Below, piece by piece: positions 35,701-49,228 of a stretch of 64,000 bases of DNA. Position 1 is the stretch's first letter, and each line of letters opens with the position of its first letter. A program made the position numbers and the translations under genes. The notes beneath the pieces are model-generated. The model was not told the DNA's origin. It ran no database searches and saw nothing but the letters and a program-made list of their open reading frames with translations. The stretch comes from Chiua virens (taxonomy: Eukaryota > Basidiomycota > Agaricomycetes > Boletales > Boletaceae), in NCBI GenBank assembly GCA_019787685.1, contig JAHNUO010000015.1:983861-1047860 (forward strand), written 5' to 3'.

Positions 35701-37011
35701 GAATGCGCGTTTGGTCACCTGAAGAACGTTGTCGTATTCCCATCTATTGGTAAGTAATATCCTCGACTAACAGTTCCATCAGAGACGATCATTGAATAAG
35801 GAACGTGGTCACTACCTAATGGTTTGGCGGGAGGTGATCTCGATGGGTACGCTGCTCGTTCACAAACATCAGTCAGCGCCATTCAGGAATTTTCAGAGAT
35901 CTGTATACCATCATCCAATACGGAGATCTCCTGGCGCCCGAGCACTGTGACCCTGCTTCATACCCGACGGTAAAGCCTTACGAACTCGACAGAGACAGCA
36001 CGGTCGATGATGTTTGTAACTTCATCGTTGAATATATCAACTCAGATGTCGTGGTATGAGAGATTCATTGCAATAACGTTTCCTGGGCGCTCATCGAATG
36101 AATCATAGGGGCTCGTCGCCAGTAAACACCTTGTCATTGCAGGTGAGTAGGCTTTCTGATATGTACACAATGTCTTCTTAGTTTCACCAATGAACAGATC
36201 AATCCACAGTATGCACTGTTTTACCTTGTGGTCCGTGCTAAAACTGACAATACGGAAGAGCGGGGTGTTCGATCCAGATTGTCTCATGTTGGCAGAGATG
36301 CACAGTTCCGCAGTGGACTACCCGAAAAATGGGAACAAAGTAGATATCTCAAACATGCCAAGGGCACTCATCCGATTCAAACCTGACTGGCAAGCGACCG
36401 AGGTGGATTCCCCTGGACCCTCTGATCACTACCAGTCCACGACAGCGCTCGGTTATCTCTACCGAAACATCACTCTGGAAGCCATGCCCGACACGTTCCC
36501 TCAACATCAGGGCATGGCAGAGGCACAGCCCATCTTCAAGACCCTTTTACAACTCGTCCGTCGTCATCTTCCAGGGCTAGCTAACCAGAGGACGGCGACA
36601 TGGATAAACACGTTGCATGCGACCTACTGCGAAGAGCTGAGATACATCTCAGGCACATACGCGCTATCAAAAATAGCTGGGTCCCAACTACGCGAAGAAG
36701 AGCTTGTCATCGGAACCATTTTGGCCAACAGCACGCAAAAGGGTTATCGAAATAGCCGTATGCAAGCGATGAGGGAAAACATGGGCTTCCTCGTCCATGA
36801 CGTCAAGGACCAGCTTGTGGGGAGGTTGGAGGAGCTGTCGGAGAACGCGTTGAAGGAAAAGCTCGCTATCGTGTGGAGCGCGTGGAAGTTTAGCCTTGAC
36901 AAGGCGTCTGCGTCTGCGGAAGATAACTTTGGCACGGAAAGTTTTGGCTTGATCGGACTTGGGTTGGTGTTGGAGTGCTTGGATAGGCTCGGTAGTTTGC
37001 CACCTTTGTGA
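32716..37011 (+). CDS. Cellular RNA-dependent RNA polymerase (RNA-silencing type)
   Basis: Makes double-stranded RNA from aberrant or transgene RNA for Dicer in fungal RNA silencing (quelling-type pathways). The N-terminal region MEFDIRNVPYKADEWEVTTA resembles an RRM-like start, followed by RSFSVEWDRDLSERSKGLLFFEY. Then come WDRDVDGASFLQERVGTLLKEGF, TDGVGTISPGLADRIWAAL, YQIRFLGCKGVVSVD and PLVMLLENRGAPREVFLQLQ. The catalytic loop GGDLDGDLYTIIQYGDLL is restored by removing a 50-nt intron (~35846-35895), so DLDGD is intact. Downstream are AEMHSSAVDYPKNG and KPDW, family hallmarks. Last codons SLPPL, stop at 37011. Many short introns. The junction around 33140-33165 could not be resolved by eye and may hide a small indel. 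Confidence 0.9.
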
Positions 37012-37260
37012 GCCCTGCCTAACTCCTAGATGATCAGTATAGTCTTCATCGTTTGTCCTACTTCCAACCAAATGTAACGTAGTCCACTGACTCACCGGGA
37101 CGACGAAATGTATTGCTACGACCTCCATGAAATCCTCGTCCAAGATGCTATTCAGAAGGGAAACCTATAGATCGTACATACAAGCTACTTGGCAACACAA
37201 GCTCTGAAGCTAGATCGAAGCATATATAAACGATTTCGCCGACAGTGGTATCAATCGGAA
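37012..37260. other. Intergenic between convergent genes
   Basis: 3' ends of the RdRP (+) and the membrane protein (-) face each other here. No gene seen. Confidence 0.4.
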
Positions 37261-39138
37261 TTAAAGAGGCACTGCAACGCTTCCACCACCACCATCTACA
37301 GACGCCCGTCTCTTCATATAACCCTCGGCAACTATGTCGTGAATCTTGTTCAGCACGTCTGAACTCGAGGAAGATGCCAAGGCAATCGCGAGGGTTGTCG
37401 GGGATAGCGACCCAAGCGAGCTGATGCCTGTCGCGCTTTCTCGGTACGTGGCACTGGAAGCACGGCCTTTCCGTTCGGGAGACCCAGGGGACTCGGACCG
37501 GAGCTTGGTTTCAGTCGCATTAGACACCTGTCGCGGCGTTGGTGGAACATGAGCGTGATAGGGGTATGAGGGATATGGCAAGAGAGGCTCCGGCCTGCTG
37601 GTCTGCAACGTCTTCGTTGACTTTGACTTCTTGGACGGTGACGGGAAAAGATAGAACTCGGGAGATCTATCTACACGGTGCAGAGGTGAAGGACTGGTGG
37701 CAGGGAGGGTATCCTGGAACCCAGCGAGAGAAGCTCTCGAGGACAACGACGTAGTGAAAAATAAAGATTTCTCCAGTGGGGGTGACATCAACGCTGGCGG
37801 GCTGAGAGGCAAGATCGAGGTATGCATATCGGGAGCTGAGAACCGCTTGGAGGTACCACTAACTGACGATGTTTTGCGCCGAGTTCCGGAACGATGACGT
37901 TGTGGTGCTGCGGTGTAAATGTCGGGTCCTCCACTATCCATCAACTCGTCCTGGTAGGACATTGCCACTGTCGGCGAGCCTGTCTGCTTCGAGGCGAAAG
38001 GAGCCACCTTGCGTGACTGCCTCGTATTTCTGTCCTGAGTGGGAGAAGTTAATGTACCCTGTTCGAGGAGCGGCGCCTGCTTTGGCGAGGGTCTAGGGTC
38101 ATTCTGTGGCCTTCCCTGGAATCCGAACAGATCGAGTGCATCCTCCGTGTTGCTACTGTATAAACCATCGTCCTGAGAGTGGCGCGTCTTGTGGGACCGA
38201 CTATCAACAGGACCGACTACTGGCGTGAGGATGGCATACTCATTACGTACGCTAGACACAGGGCGATGAGGTCCTTTAAGTTTCATGATGTCAAACATGC
38301 TGCGTCGGAACGGCTTTGGCAAACCAGTGTCTTGTGATCGAGAAACTTTGGAGTTATCTCCGAAGGTGGGCTCAGGTAACGAGGGCGCAATGTGTATCTT
38401 TGGTGGGGTGTTGTCTTTCGGAAGTGAAGAGTCTCGTATCACAGGGGATGCCGCGACGAACGGGTCTTCCTGTGTGATCACCGTGAATTTCTCGCCATCA
38501 CTCGAGGGAATGATAGTCTGAGTGTAGGTCGGCTGAGAATGCGGCGGCTGAGTTACACTACGAGGCTGCCACCCAAGCATTCGTTTGGGTACGTATCGTG
38601 ATCCATGAACAGTGATCTTGCTAGGAGTACCAGCGGCGAAAAGAGACACCGATTCCATGCTCGGAAGGCCATGAACGAGCAAGTGATCTTCGACATCATT
38701 TTCTGGCGGGATGTACGGAGGACCAGAAAGAAGGGTTGAGGTACGAAGGGAACGACGTCGGGTTTTCCGCAGTTTCAGTAAGATCACGGCAGTGATGCTA
38801 CCCAGTGCGACGCCAGCTGCAACGAACAAGGGCACGAGATAGAGTATGTTCACCTCGTGACGGTAGGGAAGCTTTGGCACAATAGCTTGGGACGACGTCG
38901 TCGCTGGAGGTAATGCAGTGATCTGGACCAAAGGAACGGTTGAAACATCGCTCGACGACACGACGTCCTGAGCAGTAGCACCATCTGAATTGATGTCAGA
39001 GGGATCTCTTGATAAGGTCGCTGAGTATCCGATTGCAGAAGGAAGCGAAGTGGAATTGAATGAAACAGTCGACATCGATTGAACTTCTTGGTTGATTACC
39101 AGGGAACAAGACCTGGATAGCCGATGTAGGTAAAGCAA
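37261..39138 (-). CDS. Single-pass membrane protein with long disordered tail, unknown
   Basis: About 600 codons without an obvious intron. The start may be MLYLHRLSR at 39138 or the internal MSTVSFNSTS about 20 codons later. A Ser/Thr-rich N-terminal ectodomain of about 90 residues (possible O-glycosylation) is followed by one membrane segment, ILYLVPLFVAAGVALGSITA, then VILLKLRKTRRR as a stop-transfer. The remaining ~480 residues are Ser/Pro-rich and disordered, ending in a more ordered stretch SDVLNKIHDIVAEGYMKRR. The layout recalls fungal wall-stress or polarity membrane proteins, but no WSC or other named domain is present, so no function is given. Confidence 0.7.
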   Translation of the reverse strand: MLYLHRLSRSCSLVINQEVQSMSTVSFNSTSLPSAIGYSATLSRDPSDINSDGATAQDVVSSSDVSTVPLVQITALPPATTSSQAIVPKLPYRHEVNILYLVPLFVAAGVALGSITAVILLKLRKTRRRSLRTSTLLSGPPYIPPENDVEDHLLVHGLPSMESVSLFAAGTPSKITVHGSRYVPKRMLGWQPRSVTQPPHSQPTYTQTIIPSSDGEKFTVITQEDPFVAASPVIRDSSLPKDNTPPKIHIAPSLPEPTFGDNSKVSRSQDTGLPKPFRRSMFDIMKLKGPHRPVSSVRNEYAILTPVVGPVDSRSHKTRHSQDDGLYSSNTEDALDLFGFQGRPQNDPRPSPKQAPLLEQGTLTSPTQDRNTRQSRKVAPFASKQTGSPTVAMSYQDELMDSGGPDIYTAAPQRHRSGTRRKTSSVSGTSKRFSAPDMHTSILPLSPPALMSPPLEKSLFFTTSLSSRASLAGFQDTLPATSPSPLHRVDRSPEFYLFPSPSKKSKSTKTLQTSRPEPLLPYPSYPYHAHVPPTPRQVSNATETKLRSESPGSPERKGRASSATYRESATGISSLGSLSPTTLAIALASSSSSDVLNKIHDIVAEGYMKRRASVDGGGGSVAVPL

Positions 39139-39204
39139 TCAAACAGAGTAGTAAATCTTGTACCTAATGATTGTATATACACGGTTTCCGCGCCGAGAAT
39201 ATTG

Positions 39205-39848
39205 CTATTGAGGATTATAGTCGGGACCAAGAACTATGAGCCGCACTCGTGATTCCACGCCAAGAGCGGAAAGGTCTGCTTCAGGCTTGTCTAGCGAAAG
39301 ACCCGCAGCAATGAAGGTCGACCGACGAACAAGATATGATGATGGGGAATATGAGGCGCCTGCTACACCCGATCGTTGCGTCTTTCGCCAAAATGTAGTC
39401 GGACGGACTACCAACCTGCGTGAGAGGTGTTACGAATTGAGAAACTAGCACGATACTCACAAAGCGGGGGAGGTGGACGAGAGAGCTCGCTCCTGTCCGT
39501 GTGCGTAGAGGAAGAAGAAAAACGCCTGGGTACGTCTGCTATGGGTGGTGTGTCGATTGAATCCGAAGCTGTTGACTCAAACGTGAGAGGAGGAGCCGAG
39601 ACTGGACGTTGGGGAGGAGGGGATCTGGATGCCCTGTACGTTCTCCTTGGGGGTGAAAGAAATGCCGCGTTCAAGTCAGAGACCTCGACAGGGGAACGAG
39701 GTCCACCTTCGTCTGAGTCAACGCTCTCCAGAGTGACCATGACTGGCCGTGTGAGGTCATTTTGACTTCGACGGGCAAAATTGAAAGCCAACGAGTTCTG
39801 TTTTGGATAGAATGGGGTAGGCGAGACAAGGACGGTCAGATCCGACAT
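39205..39848 (-). CDS. Small Ser/Pro-rich hypothetical protein
   Basis: Start MSDLTVLVSPTPFYPKQNSL at 39848. One intron at about 39412-39461 joins RPPPPL to FRPTTFWRKTQRSG (donor GTGAGT, acceptor GGTAG), and the frame then runs to LGPDYNPQ and a stop at 39205. About 185 residues, largely disordered with SPPRRTYRASRSPPPQ-type phosphosite-like runs. The tail after the splice is consistent with coding use. It is divergent from the glutamyl-tRNA synthetase gene (160 bp between starts). It is not recognised. It could alternatively be a 5' part of the 37261-39138 gene, but a stop separates them. Confidence 0.55.
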
Positions 39849-42166
<2,318 letters not shown>

Positions 42167-42629
42167 TATCCCTGTCGCTAGACGACGCCCAAGTATGTAT
42201 TCTTCAAGTGAAACATTTGCTGCGTTCATGTCCGACTTCGCGTCTCGGTGTTTGATCTCGTTGTATCATCTCCACTGGCACTGATTCCAAGAAGCTCCTC
42301 ACATAAGTAGATAGTCCATGTAACACGGTTGGTTTCACCGAGCTCGAACCATGATCTGAAACTAGTTACCGTTTCTTTACTCGGGGTGAACGTTGAGTGT
42401 GCGATGATGCCAACCAGTAAAAATGTACTTGCATACGACAGATCATTACCTGTGGATGGTAGCGCTACCTGAGCATGCGGAAGAATGACACTTTGTAGCA
42501 AGTAGCGATCGACACAACATAAAGCACTCAAAATTCAAGGGCTGGCTGAACATCACACGGACCTGGTCCAGTAGCTCGTACCCATGCAATCCATGTCATC
42601 AACAAAACGTCATATCATTACCTTCGTGC
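42167..42629. other. Intergenic between convergent GluRS and UBR1 genes
   Basis: No gene supported. A minus-strand open frame at 42226-42526 shows no family feature. Confidence 0.4.
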
Positions 42630-45600
42630 TCACAACATCTCCCATCCACCACTATCCACCGCACTCTCCAACTTCCTCGCCACTGCCGTCGGTATCCCAT
42701 GCTGCAACCACGTCTTCCGCACCTCCTCCCACCTCGGCCCATGCAAATACTGTCGCCGCCCGCGTCTGCAAAAGGAACCGCTCAGCATCGCACCTTTTCA
42801 AAACACCGCACCTACCTCATCGAAACATCCACCTCGCCATGCACGTCCAAATACGGGGATTGTACAAACGACCCATTGTTGACGTACAGATACAACAGCG
42901 AACACCGCTTGACGACGAAGTACAACCCGATCGTGCCACCACACCTGTATGGAGTCAGCGCCGTCCAGCGTATCGCAAAAGCACGTACTCGCGTGTGTGC
43001 ATGTTGCACTCCCCCCGTCGATTCGCGTCCAAGTCCATACAACAGTGGCTCAACATACAGCACGTCGCACCGCAGATGAGACAAATGGCCGCGTCGGTGG
43101 GGACGGTGTTGCACCGCGTGCACCGCATCACCTTATCCCGTCCGCTGAACAAATTGTCAAGCACGATCGGAAGTCGGGCGAGGCGGTAGATGGCGGGGTA
43201 ATCCAGGACGACCCCACAGTTAAGTTGGGACGCCGCGTGAGAGTGGCCATAGTGGGCGCACCAACCCGAGAGCGCGTTCTGGAGCGTGTCTTGATGAGGC
43301 AAATCCGAAAGTGGCGGTATGTGCAGCAATGTAAGAAGTCGCCGATATTCGTTATCTTCTGCCACACCTGTCGATGGCATTGCAAAGGCATTTGGAAGGA
43401 CGGAACGGCAGAGGATGGCTGCGCGTCGGAGGAAAGGTAATGTGAAGGCGTACAGTAGCTTCTCAATCCGAGCTTCGCCAAACATCTCGAACACGAGCGT
43501 CGCCGTGTGTTCAAACACAGGCGAGTGTCGAACGACGGACATGAAGAACATCCGGACGTCGCCAAACAAATCCGCGTGGCTTCGCGATACGAGCTGGATG
43601 GAACTGCAAGATCGCGCCTTATTCAAGACGTAGACCATTCCAATGACAGTACGTGCCAAGCAAGCATAGTAGCACAGCACGAGGACGTGCTGGAGCATTT
43701 CTGGGGCGACAGCAGCGGTCTCCACGAGCACCGTAAACGGGTCACGAAGGAGCAAGGGGTAGGAATACGACGTGAGAGACGTCCTGCTCCACTCGGGCAA
43801 CAGGCGTTTGATAATAGCTTGCTTTACCGCCTCTTTCCCTCCATCTGGTCGTCCCTCGAGCTCTATTTTCGCCAGTGAGGCCAAAGATCCGAGAAGAGAC
43901 CGTACCATACGCATTTGTGTCTCCGTCGTGCCGTCTGCGATGTTGTTCGCATTCCCACCCGTTCCGCGTGTCGCTACCTCGATTGAGGCGATCGTGTACC
44001 CGACGAGTTCCTCGGGTAGATAGATCCCAGAGCCTCTTTCGCCCGGGTCTGGCTCGGGTCTTTCTCGTAAATGACGCGTCTGCTGTGAATACACTTTGGC
44101 CACGTTCATCACGCTGTCCAACATCTTGAATGTGTCGAAATTATCCCCACGACGAATCTGAACGGCATAATTGGGATCTTGTGCGCTCCAGAAGACGAAC
44201 TCCCCCGTGCCATTGGAAAACTGTAATGAATCCATCACCGTGTCGGGTTTGGACTTGAGGATTGAGATCCCCACAGCGCGGATCCAATCGGGAAACGGAA
44301 CGTTCGTAGCTGGGAGCATCGATGGCCGGGAAATAGGGAGGATGATGTTGCCTAGACTCTTGCACAGCGGGCAGATGTATTCCTTGCGGAGCATGTTCTC
44401 CGGATGGTTTCGCGTTGCATGTGAACGATGACGTTGACGAACGGAAGCGTTGTAGACTTGGAAACATTCCATGTGCATCATGTGGCCACACATAGATACG
44501 TGCAATCCAAACCGAGTATGTTGCGCGGGGAAGCCATCAAAGTTGGGGGCGAACTGGGTCACGTCCTCGTGGTAGTTCACATCCACAGATGGGAAAGTCG
44601 ACGGGACCGGCTGATGGGAATTGCGATCGAGGGAGGACTGCATTCCCATTAACTCGTTGAGATACGCACTGTGACTATCGGGGTGTTTCCGGAGCAAACG
44701 ACTGGGCTGCACGAGTCCAAGCGTGCCCCACGGCTTCGAGTCGGTGAGGTCCTCCTGACATACGATGCACGAACCATATTGCATCAACTCTTCTTGGCTC
44801 TCCTCCATCTCTTCGTCTTCCTCGTCAGTCACGTCTTCAAAGTTAATGGCAAAGCTTGCTTGTTGTGCCTTCATCTGAGCCATAATTGCCTCCTGACGTG
44901 CCTTCGCCGCCCGTTTCTTGAGGGTTTCTGCATCTGGCCCTGATTCCACAGCTGTAATGATCCTACGCCGCGCCTGCACTTCGTCTGATACAAACTTGGA
45001 CATCTCCCGCAAGATCCATCCCACCCGAGCCGTGTAAGGCTTGAAATGGTCTACGTGTTCCATTGCACAGATGACATCGATCAGGTTCTTGCCGTCTTCG
45101 AAGACCTTGAGAGCAGATAGGTGGCTAAACACGGACGCACGCTCCACGAGGGCAGTCATAACAAGATAAAATGCTTGATCGAGAATTGCCTCCGCAGACG
45201 GTGGCGTCGTGCCCGCCGCTTCCGTCAACACGAGGATGTTGTACATGGCGTAAAATATTACTTGAAGAAGTGCCTCGGACTCTAAAAGGGACGGCAAGAT
45301 CGAGAACGGACCTGTCTCGATGCCGATCGGCTTTGGCACAATCACAGGATCAGCCTCGCCTGTCTTCTTCTTCAGCCGCGCCTTGAGTACCGCTTCGACT
45401 TCTTCACGTCTGTTTCGAGCATAGTGGTAGTAAAACGGGTTGACTTCATCGTACAGTGCGTCTTTGAGCTCGTAGGTTCCTGTGTCGGTAGTGGCTTCTG
45501 GTGCTCTAAAGTTGGCGACTTCTCTTAGAACGTGTTCGAAACAGACGTCGTCTGCCATGCGCTCGGTGACACGTTTCACCAGATCTGTGTAAGAGCATGG

Positions 45601-48343
45601 GCCAGCTGCAAGTGCATGAATGATCTCGCGCCGAACGGCAATCGGAAGGGGCAACTTGGTCGCACTCCCTTTCTCGGTCAAAAGGGTGATGATGATATAC
45701 AAGACCTCCTCGACCATGCTGGATAGCTGTGGGGCCTCGTAGGCAGGGTGGACCACTGCCCCGCGGAAGAATTGGAGGAGTTTAAAACGATCAAGGATAC
45801 TGACGATGACCGTGTTTGGGTCGAGGATGATGAGAGACGTTTGAAGGATGAACAGGTCTTGATCGTAACACAACTCGCGAAGCATAAAGTCCCGGTAATG
45901 TAGTAGTTGACCGCGTATCGGAAAGCCATTACGGACCCACAGGCCAGACCGAATCTGAGCAACCATTGCAAGCACTGGATACTTTAGTAAACTCCAGCTT
46001 GGAAAACGTCGCGAAAGCTTACCTCGCAAGGGAAAGTCTATCAGTGCAAGAATATCTTCCTCCGTCGCGATTCGCATAAACAAGTCGCGCATGCTTGCGA
46101 CGCCTACTCGAGCCAGCGACTCTTCTGAAAGAAGGTCCACGTTTTTCAATAGTTCTGCCAAAAGCCAGTGTAGCGAGTGATGGAAGCTGACCCAACCCTC
46201 CAGCACATCAAAGTCTATTACTGTATATTCGACGTCGCCAAAGAGAACATCGTGGTAGGCTGGCTTTGAAAACTTGTTCTTGTCGAGCTTGTCGTTTTCC
46301 AATGTGCAAACCGAGATAATGTCTCCGACGAGTACGGAGATAGCATTGATAAGCTGCGAAGGCGTGGCCCAACTGAAAGCCTCTCCGTACACCTTGATGA
46401 CGCGCGATAGGGAGAGGGTCACGTTAAAGACGCTAATCCAAGCGTCCGTTTCGTACTCGACGTGATTTGTCGCTGCGCGCTTATTCGGATGGACGCACAT
46501 GAAGAGTTGGCACACTTTGGCAAATTTGCGGATGAACGGAGGATTCCTAGCAATGAGTTGCTGAACGGGTTCATTGTGGCAGAGATACCGAAGATCACTG
46601 AAGACAGGCATGAAACGCTTGGACTTGAAAGGAAAGCTATCGACATCCAATTCTGTGACCTCGGGGGCGTTTCCTGGTGCATTGAGGATACGTTTGTCAA
46701 CTATTTGGTTTGTGAAGAAGTTGATGATGATGTCGAGCAGCCGTGTGACGAGGTCATGGTACCGTACGATATGACTCGCGACGGATGGGACGGTAAAGAG
46801 CTGGAGGGCGAAATATTTGATAGACGTTTCGGCCTCTCTGTCGACGAGTAAGTAGGCGTCGACGATGCGGGGATAGATGGCTGCGAAATGGCTCCCTAAA
46901 AACTGTCTTAGCTGGTGACAAGGTTTCAGGAGGGAAATACCAAACCTATTGCGAGTTTATGAGGATGTGATAGTATCAGCAGAGAAGCATATATCTCCTT
47001 CAAGCTGATACGGGGTTTCTTCCATAGGCGAGTATGATACAAAAACATCCAGTCGATCCTGCTCGGATTGGAAATCTCACTGGGGAGATCAGGGATGTGG
47101 GACGCCGAGCCGTAGGTGTTGCTTTCGCGACGTCTAGGAGCGAGCAACTCGGCTGCAATGACCTCGCGGATGATAATCGTGTCTGTTCCGAGTCTACTTC
47201 GAGTGAGGTCGAGAAGCCACTCGATGATGACGACGACGACCTGCTCTCTGAAGGTGTCATATGCGCGGCGAATAGTGACGCCGAGCTCGATCTTGGAAAT
47301 TGCCTGGGCTATTTCTAACAGGCGAGGGACGTTGGTGTTCATGTCGATGATCTCGCGACCGTGTTCGTCGATGGCGTGGGCCAAGGCGGTGGCTTCTTTC
47401 CTATCACGGTTTGTGGTTTCGCAGATGAGTTGAATGACCTCGTCGAACGAATGCTTGTCGTCATTCCATATGATGACGGAGTACTGGTCCTTCTGCATAG
47501 GGTCTGCAGTTGGGAGAAGGCGGAGGTCAGCTTCATTGGGGGGAACGCCGGGTTCGTCTGGAGAACAGTCGAGGGTGTCAAGAAGGAAGTCGAGTGCGTA
47601 ACCTATTGTACGGCCCATGTTATCCCTGAGTTCTGGAGGAAACGCGGCGCGGAATGGATAATGAGGGACAGGAGGGATGTCAATATCGGACATAGGTCTT
47701 GGAAGAACTCTTGGGGTTGTGTCAGGTGCGGGAGAGGAGGAATTAAAGATGCGATCTGGATCTTGGAGGAGAGGGTGGAATGGACATTGTATGTTGGCAC
47801 GCCAGGCTTCGGCATCGCCGCAGTCGCAGCAACCCCCGGATTGTTGTGCGATAAAGAAGCTGACGTTGTGGTCTTTGTGAGAGCTGGCGCGGAAGCAGCG
47901 ACTGCAAAGAACACAGCTCTCGTCGAGCGCGCAGTCTCTAAGGAGAGATGATGAGGTAGAAAGGGAGGAAAGGAGGATACTCACTTGCATCTGAAACAGC
48001 TCTCGCCTTTGGTGAATATGTGACCACAGGGACGACCTGGCACGACGGGGTCTTCTTCACCCGCGCCTGCGAAACCGAGTTCTGCTTGCACCTGGCCGAG
48101 GGTGGCATGCATGGGGAGACTGGAGTTGGAGAGGGGGAGAAAGAGATGTGCGTATGGACCCCAAAATGCATCGTAGAGCTCTGAGATGATCTCCGCGCGG
48201 GTTGCGGGGGTGAATACGTATTTGCGTGAACCTGGCATTGTTTCGAGGGCAAATCGGAGACGAGAAAGGGGATCGGTCGGTCTGTCGCGCGGGTTCATAG
48301 TCGGGGGGAATTTCGTGTTGAAGAAGTTGATGATACCAGACAT
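42630..48343 (-). CDS. UBR1: E3 ubiquitin ligase UBR1 (N-end rule / N-degron pathway)
   Basis: Recognises N-degrons and ubiquitinates substrates with a Rad6-type E2. Start MSGIINFFNTKFPP at 48343. The UBR box (type-1 basic N-degrons) follows: GRPCGHIFTKGESCFRCK joined across an intron to DCALDESCVLCSRCFRASSH and GGCCDCGDAEAW. A ClpS-like domain (type-2 hydrophobic N-degrons) reads YSVIIWNDDKHSFDEVIQLI around 47330-47510. After a long helical middle, a basic coiled coil (RRIITAVESG...KARQEAIMAQMKAQQ) leads to the RING (GSCIVCQEDLTDSKPWG ... MCGHMMHMECFQVY ... EYICPLCKSLGN, ~44330-44800). The C-terminal cap has RCTRCNTVPTDAAICLICGA and GTIGLYFVVKRCSLLYLYVN, ending GIPTAVARKLESAVDSGGWE at 42630. 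About 1,800 residues, as in yeast UBR1. Introns near 47985, 46960, 46020, 42950 and 42785. Confidence 0.95.
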
Positions 48344-48382
48344 GATGACAGTACAGAGTCGAGATCGGTCACGTGTATCGAT
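48344..48382. promoter_or_regulatory. 39-bp bidirectional start region of UBR1 and TRS33 with CACGTG box
   Basis: Only 39 bp separate the UBR1 start codon (-) and the TRAPP subunit start codon (+). A palindromic CACGTG lies at about 48370-48375. Transcription must start inside the opposite gene's 5' UTR or very close to the start codons. Confidence 0.55.
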
Positions 48383-49228
48383 ATGTCTTTACACTCCATC
48401 GCAGACCCGCCCGTTCGTCTCGTCGATGCCGTCGTCATGGATTACCTCCTCATCGAAGCCGTCAACGCCCTCCGTGCATCCTCCGCAGTAGCAGCATTGC
48501 GCGCCAAAAACATCGAACACCAAATGGCAGACGCAGGCATCCTTCCACCCCCGCCACCTGCCAAACCACAACAACCCCATCGCGATAGCATGACGTCGCG
48601 TGCACAAGACGACGACGACGACGAGGGCGTGCGGACCCGTTTGGAGGCCATGGGGCTGCATGTCGGCGCCAATTTCGTAGAGAGGTGCGACTCTCCCTCG
48701 GATCGTTCATCTCAACTCAATCCCCTTCAGACTATGTCGCGACAGGCCGTTGTTTGGAGATTCGCTCGACGCGATCAAGTTTGTCTGCAAAGAGCTCTGG
48801 GTGTCCTGTTGGGACAAGCAGGTAGATAACCTCCGCACGAATCATCGCGTACGCCTCGTCCTACTTTCTCCGTCTCGCGTTTGACAATTTCGGCATTTAG
48901 GGTGTCTTTGTCCTCCAGGACAACACGTTCAAACCAATCTCGCGCATATCTTCATGGCAAGGTCGTCCCGAGGCCCTCAAGCGTGCTAGAATAGTGCGTA
49001 TTCCACCTCCCTACCACCATATTTCCTTATCAAGATCTCGTCAAAGTATCTCGCCCTTCCAGCAGGGCTCATCCGTGGCGCTCTTGCCCGCATCGGACTG
49101 CACGGAACTGTGACCACAGAGATCACCGCATTGCCCCATTGTATGTGTCACTTTTCTGCGTTCTGAACCGTTCTTACCCTACATTTACTGTAGGCACGTT
49201 CCAGATCAAATTGCCCAAGAATTCATAG
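48383..49228 (+). CDS. TRS33: TRAPP complex subunit Trs33/TRAPPC6 (BET3 family)
   Basis: Subunit of the tethering/Rab-GEF complex for ER-Golgi and Golgi traffic. Start MSLHSIADPPVRLVDAVVMD. DYLLIEAVNALRASS and VRTRLEAMGLHVGANFVER are the Bet3-fold N-terminal helices. A Pro/Gln/Asp-rich insert (PPPPPAKPQQPHRD, DDDDDEG) sits between them, longer than in yeast. After an intron (about 48686-48730): RPLFGDSLDAIKFVCKELW, WDKQ|VDNLRTNHR|GVFVLQDNTFKPISRIS, ALPAGLIRGALARIGL, and the final exon TFQIKLPKNS ending at 49228. Four to five short introns. All conserved blocks are present and in frame. Confidence 0.9.

Noticed and set aside
35846..35895. RdRP catalytic site mutated to DLDGY
   Set aside because: Removing a 50-nt intron with GT and TTTTCAG ends restores DLDGD in frame, so the mutation is only apparent.
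42226..42526. 101-codon minus-strand frame between GluRS and UBR1
   Set aside because: Lies between two convergent 3' ends, with no motif or codon pattern supporting it.
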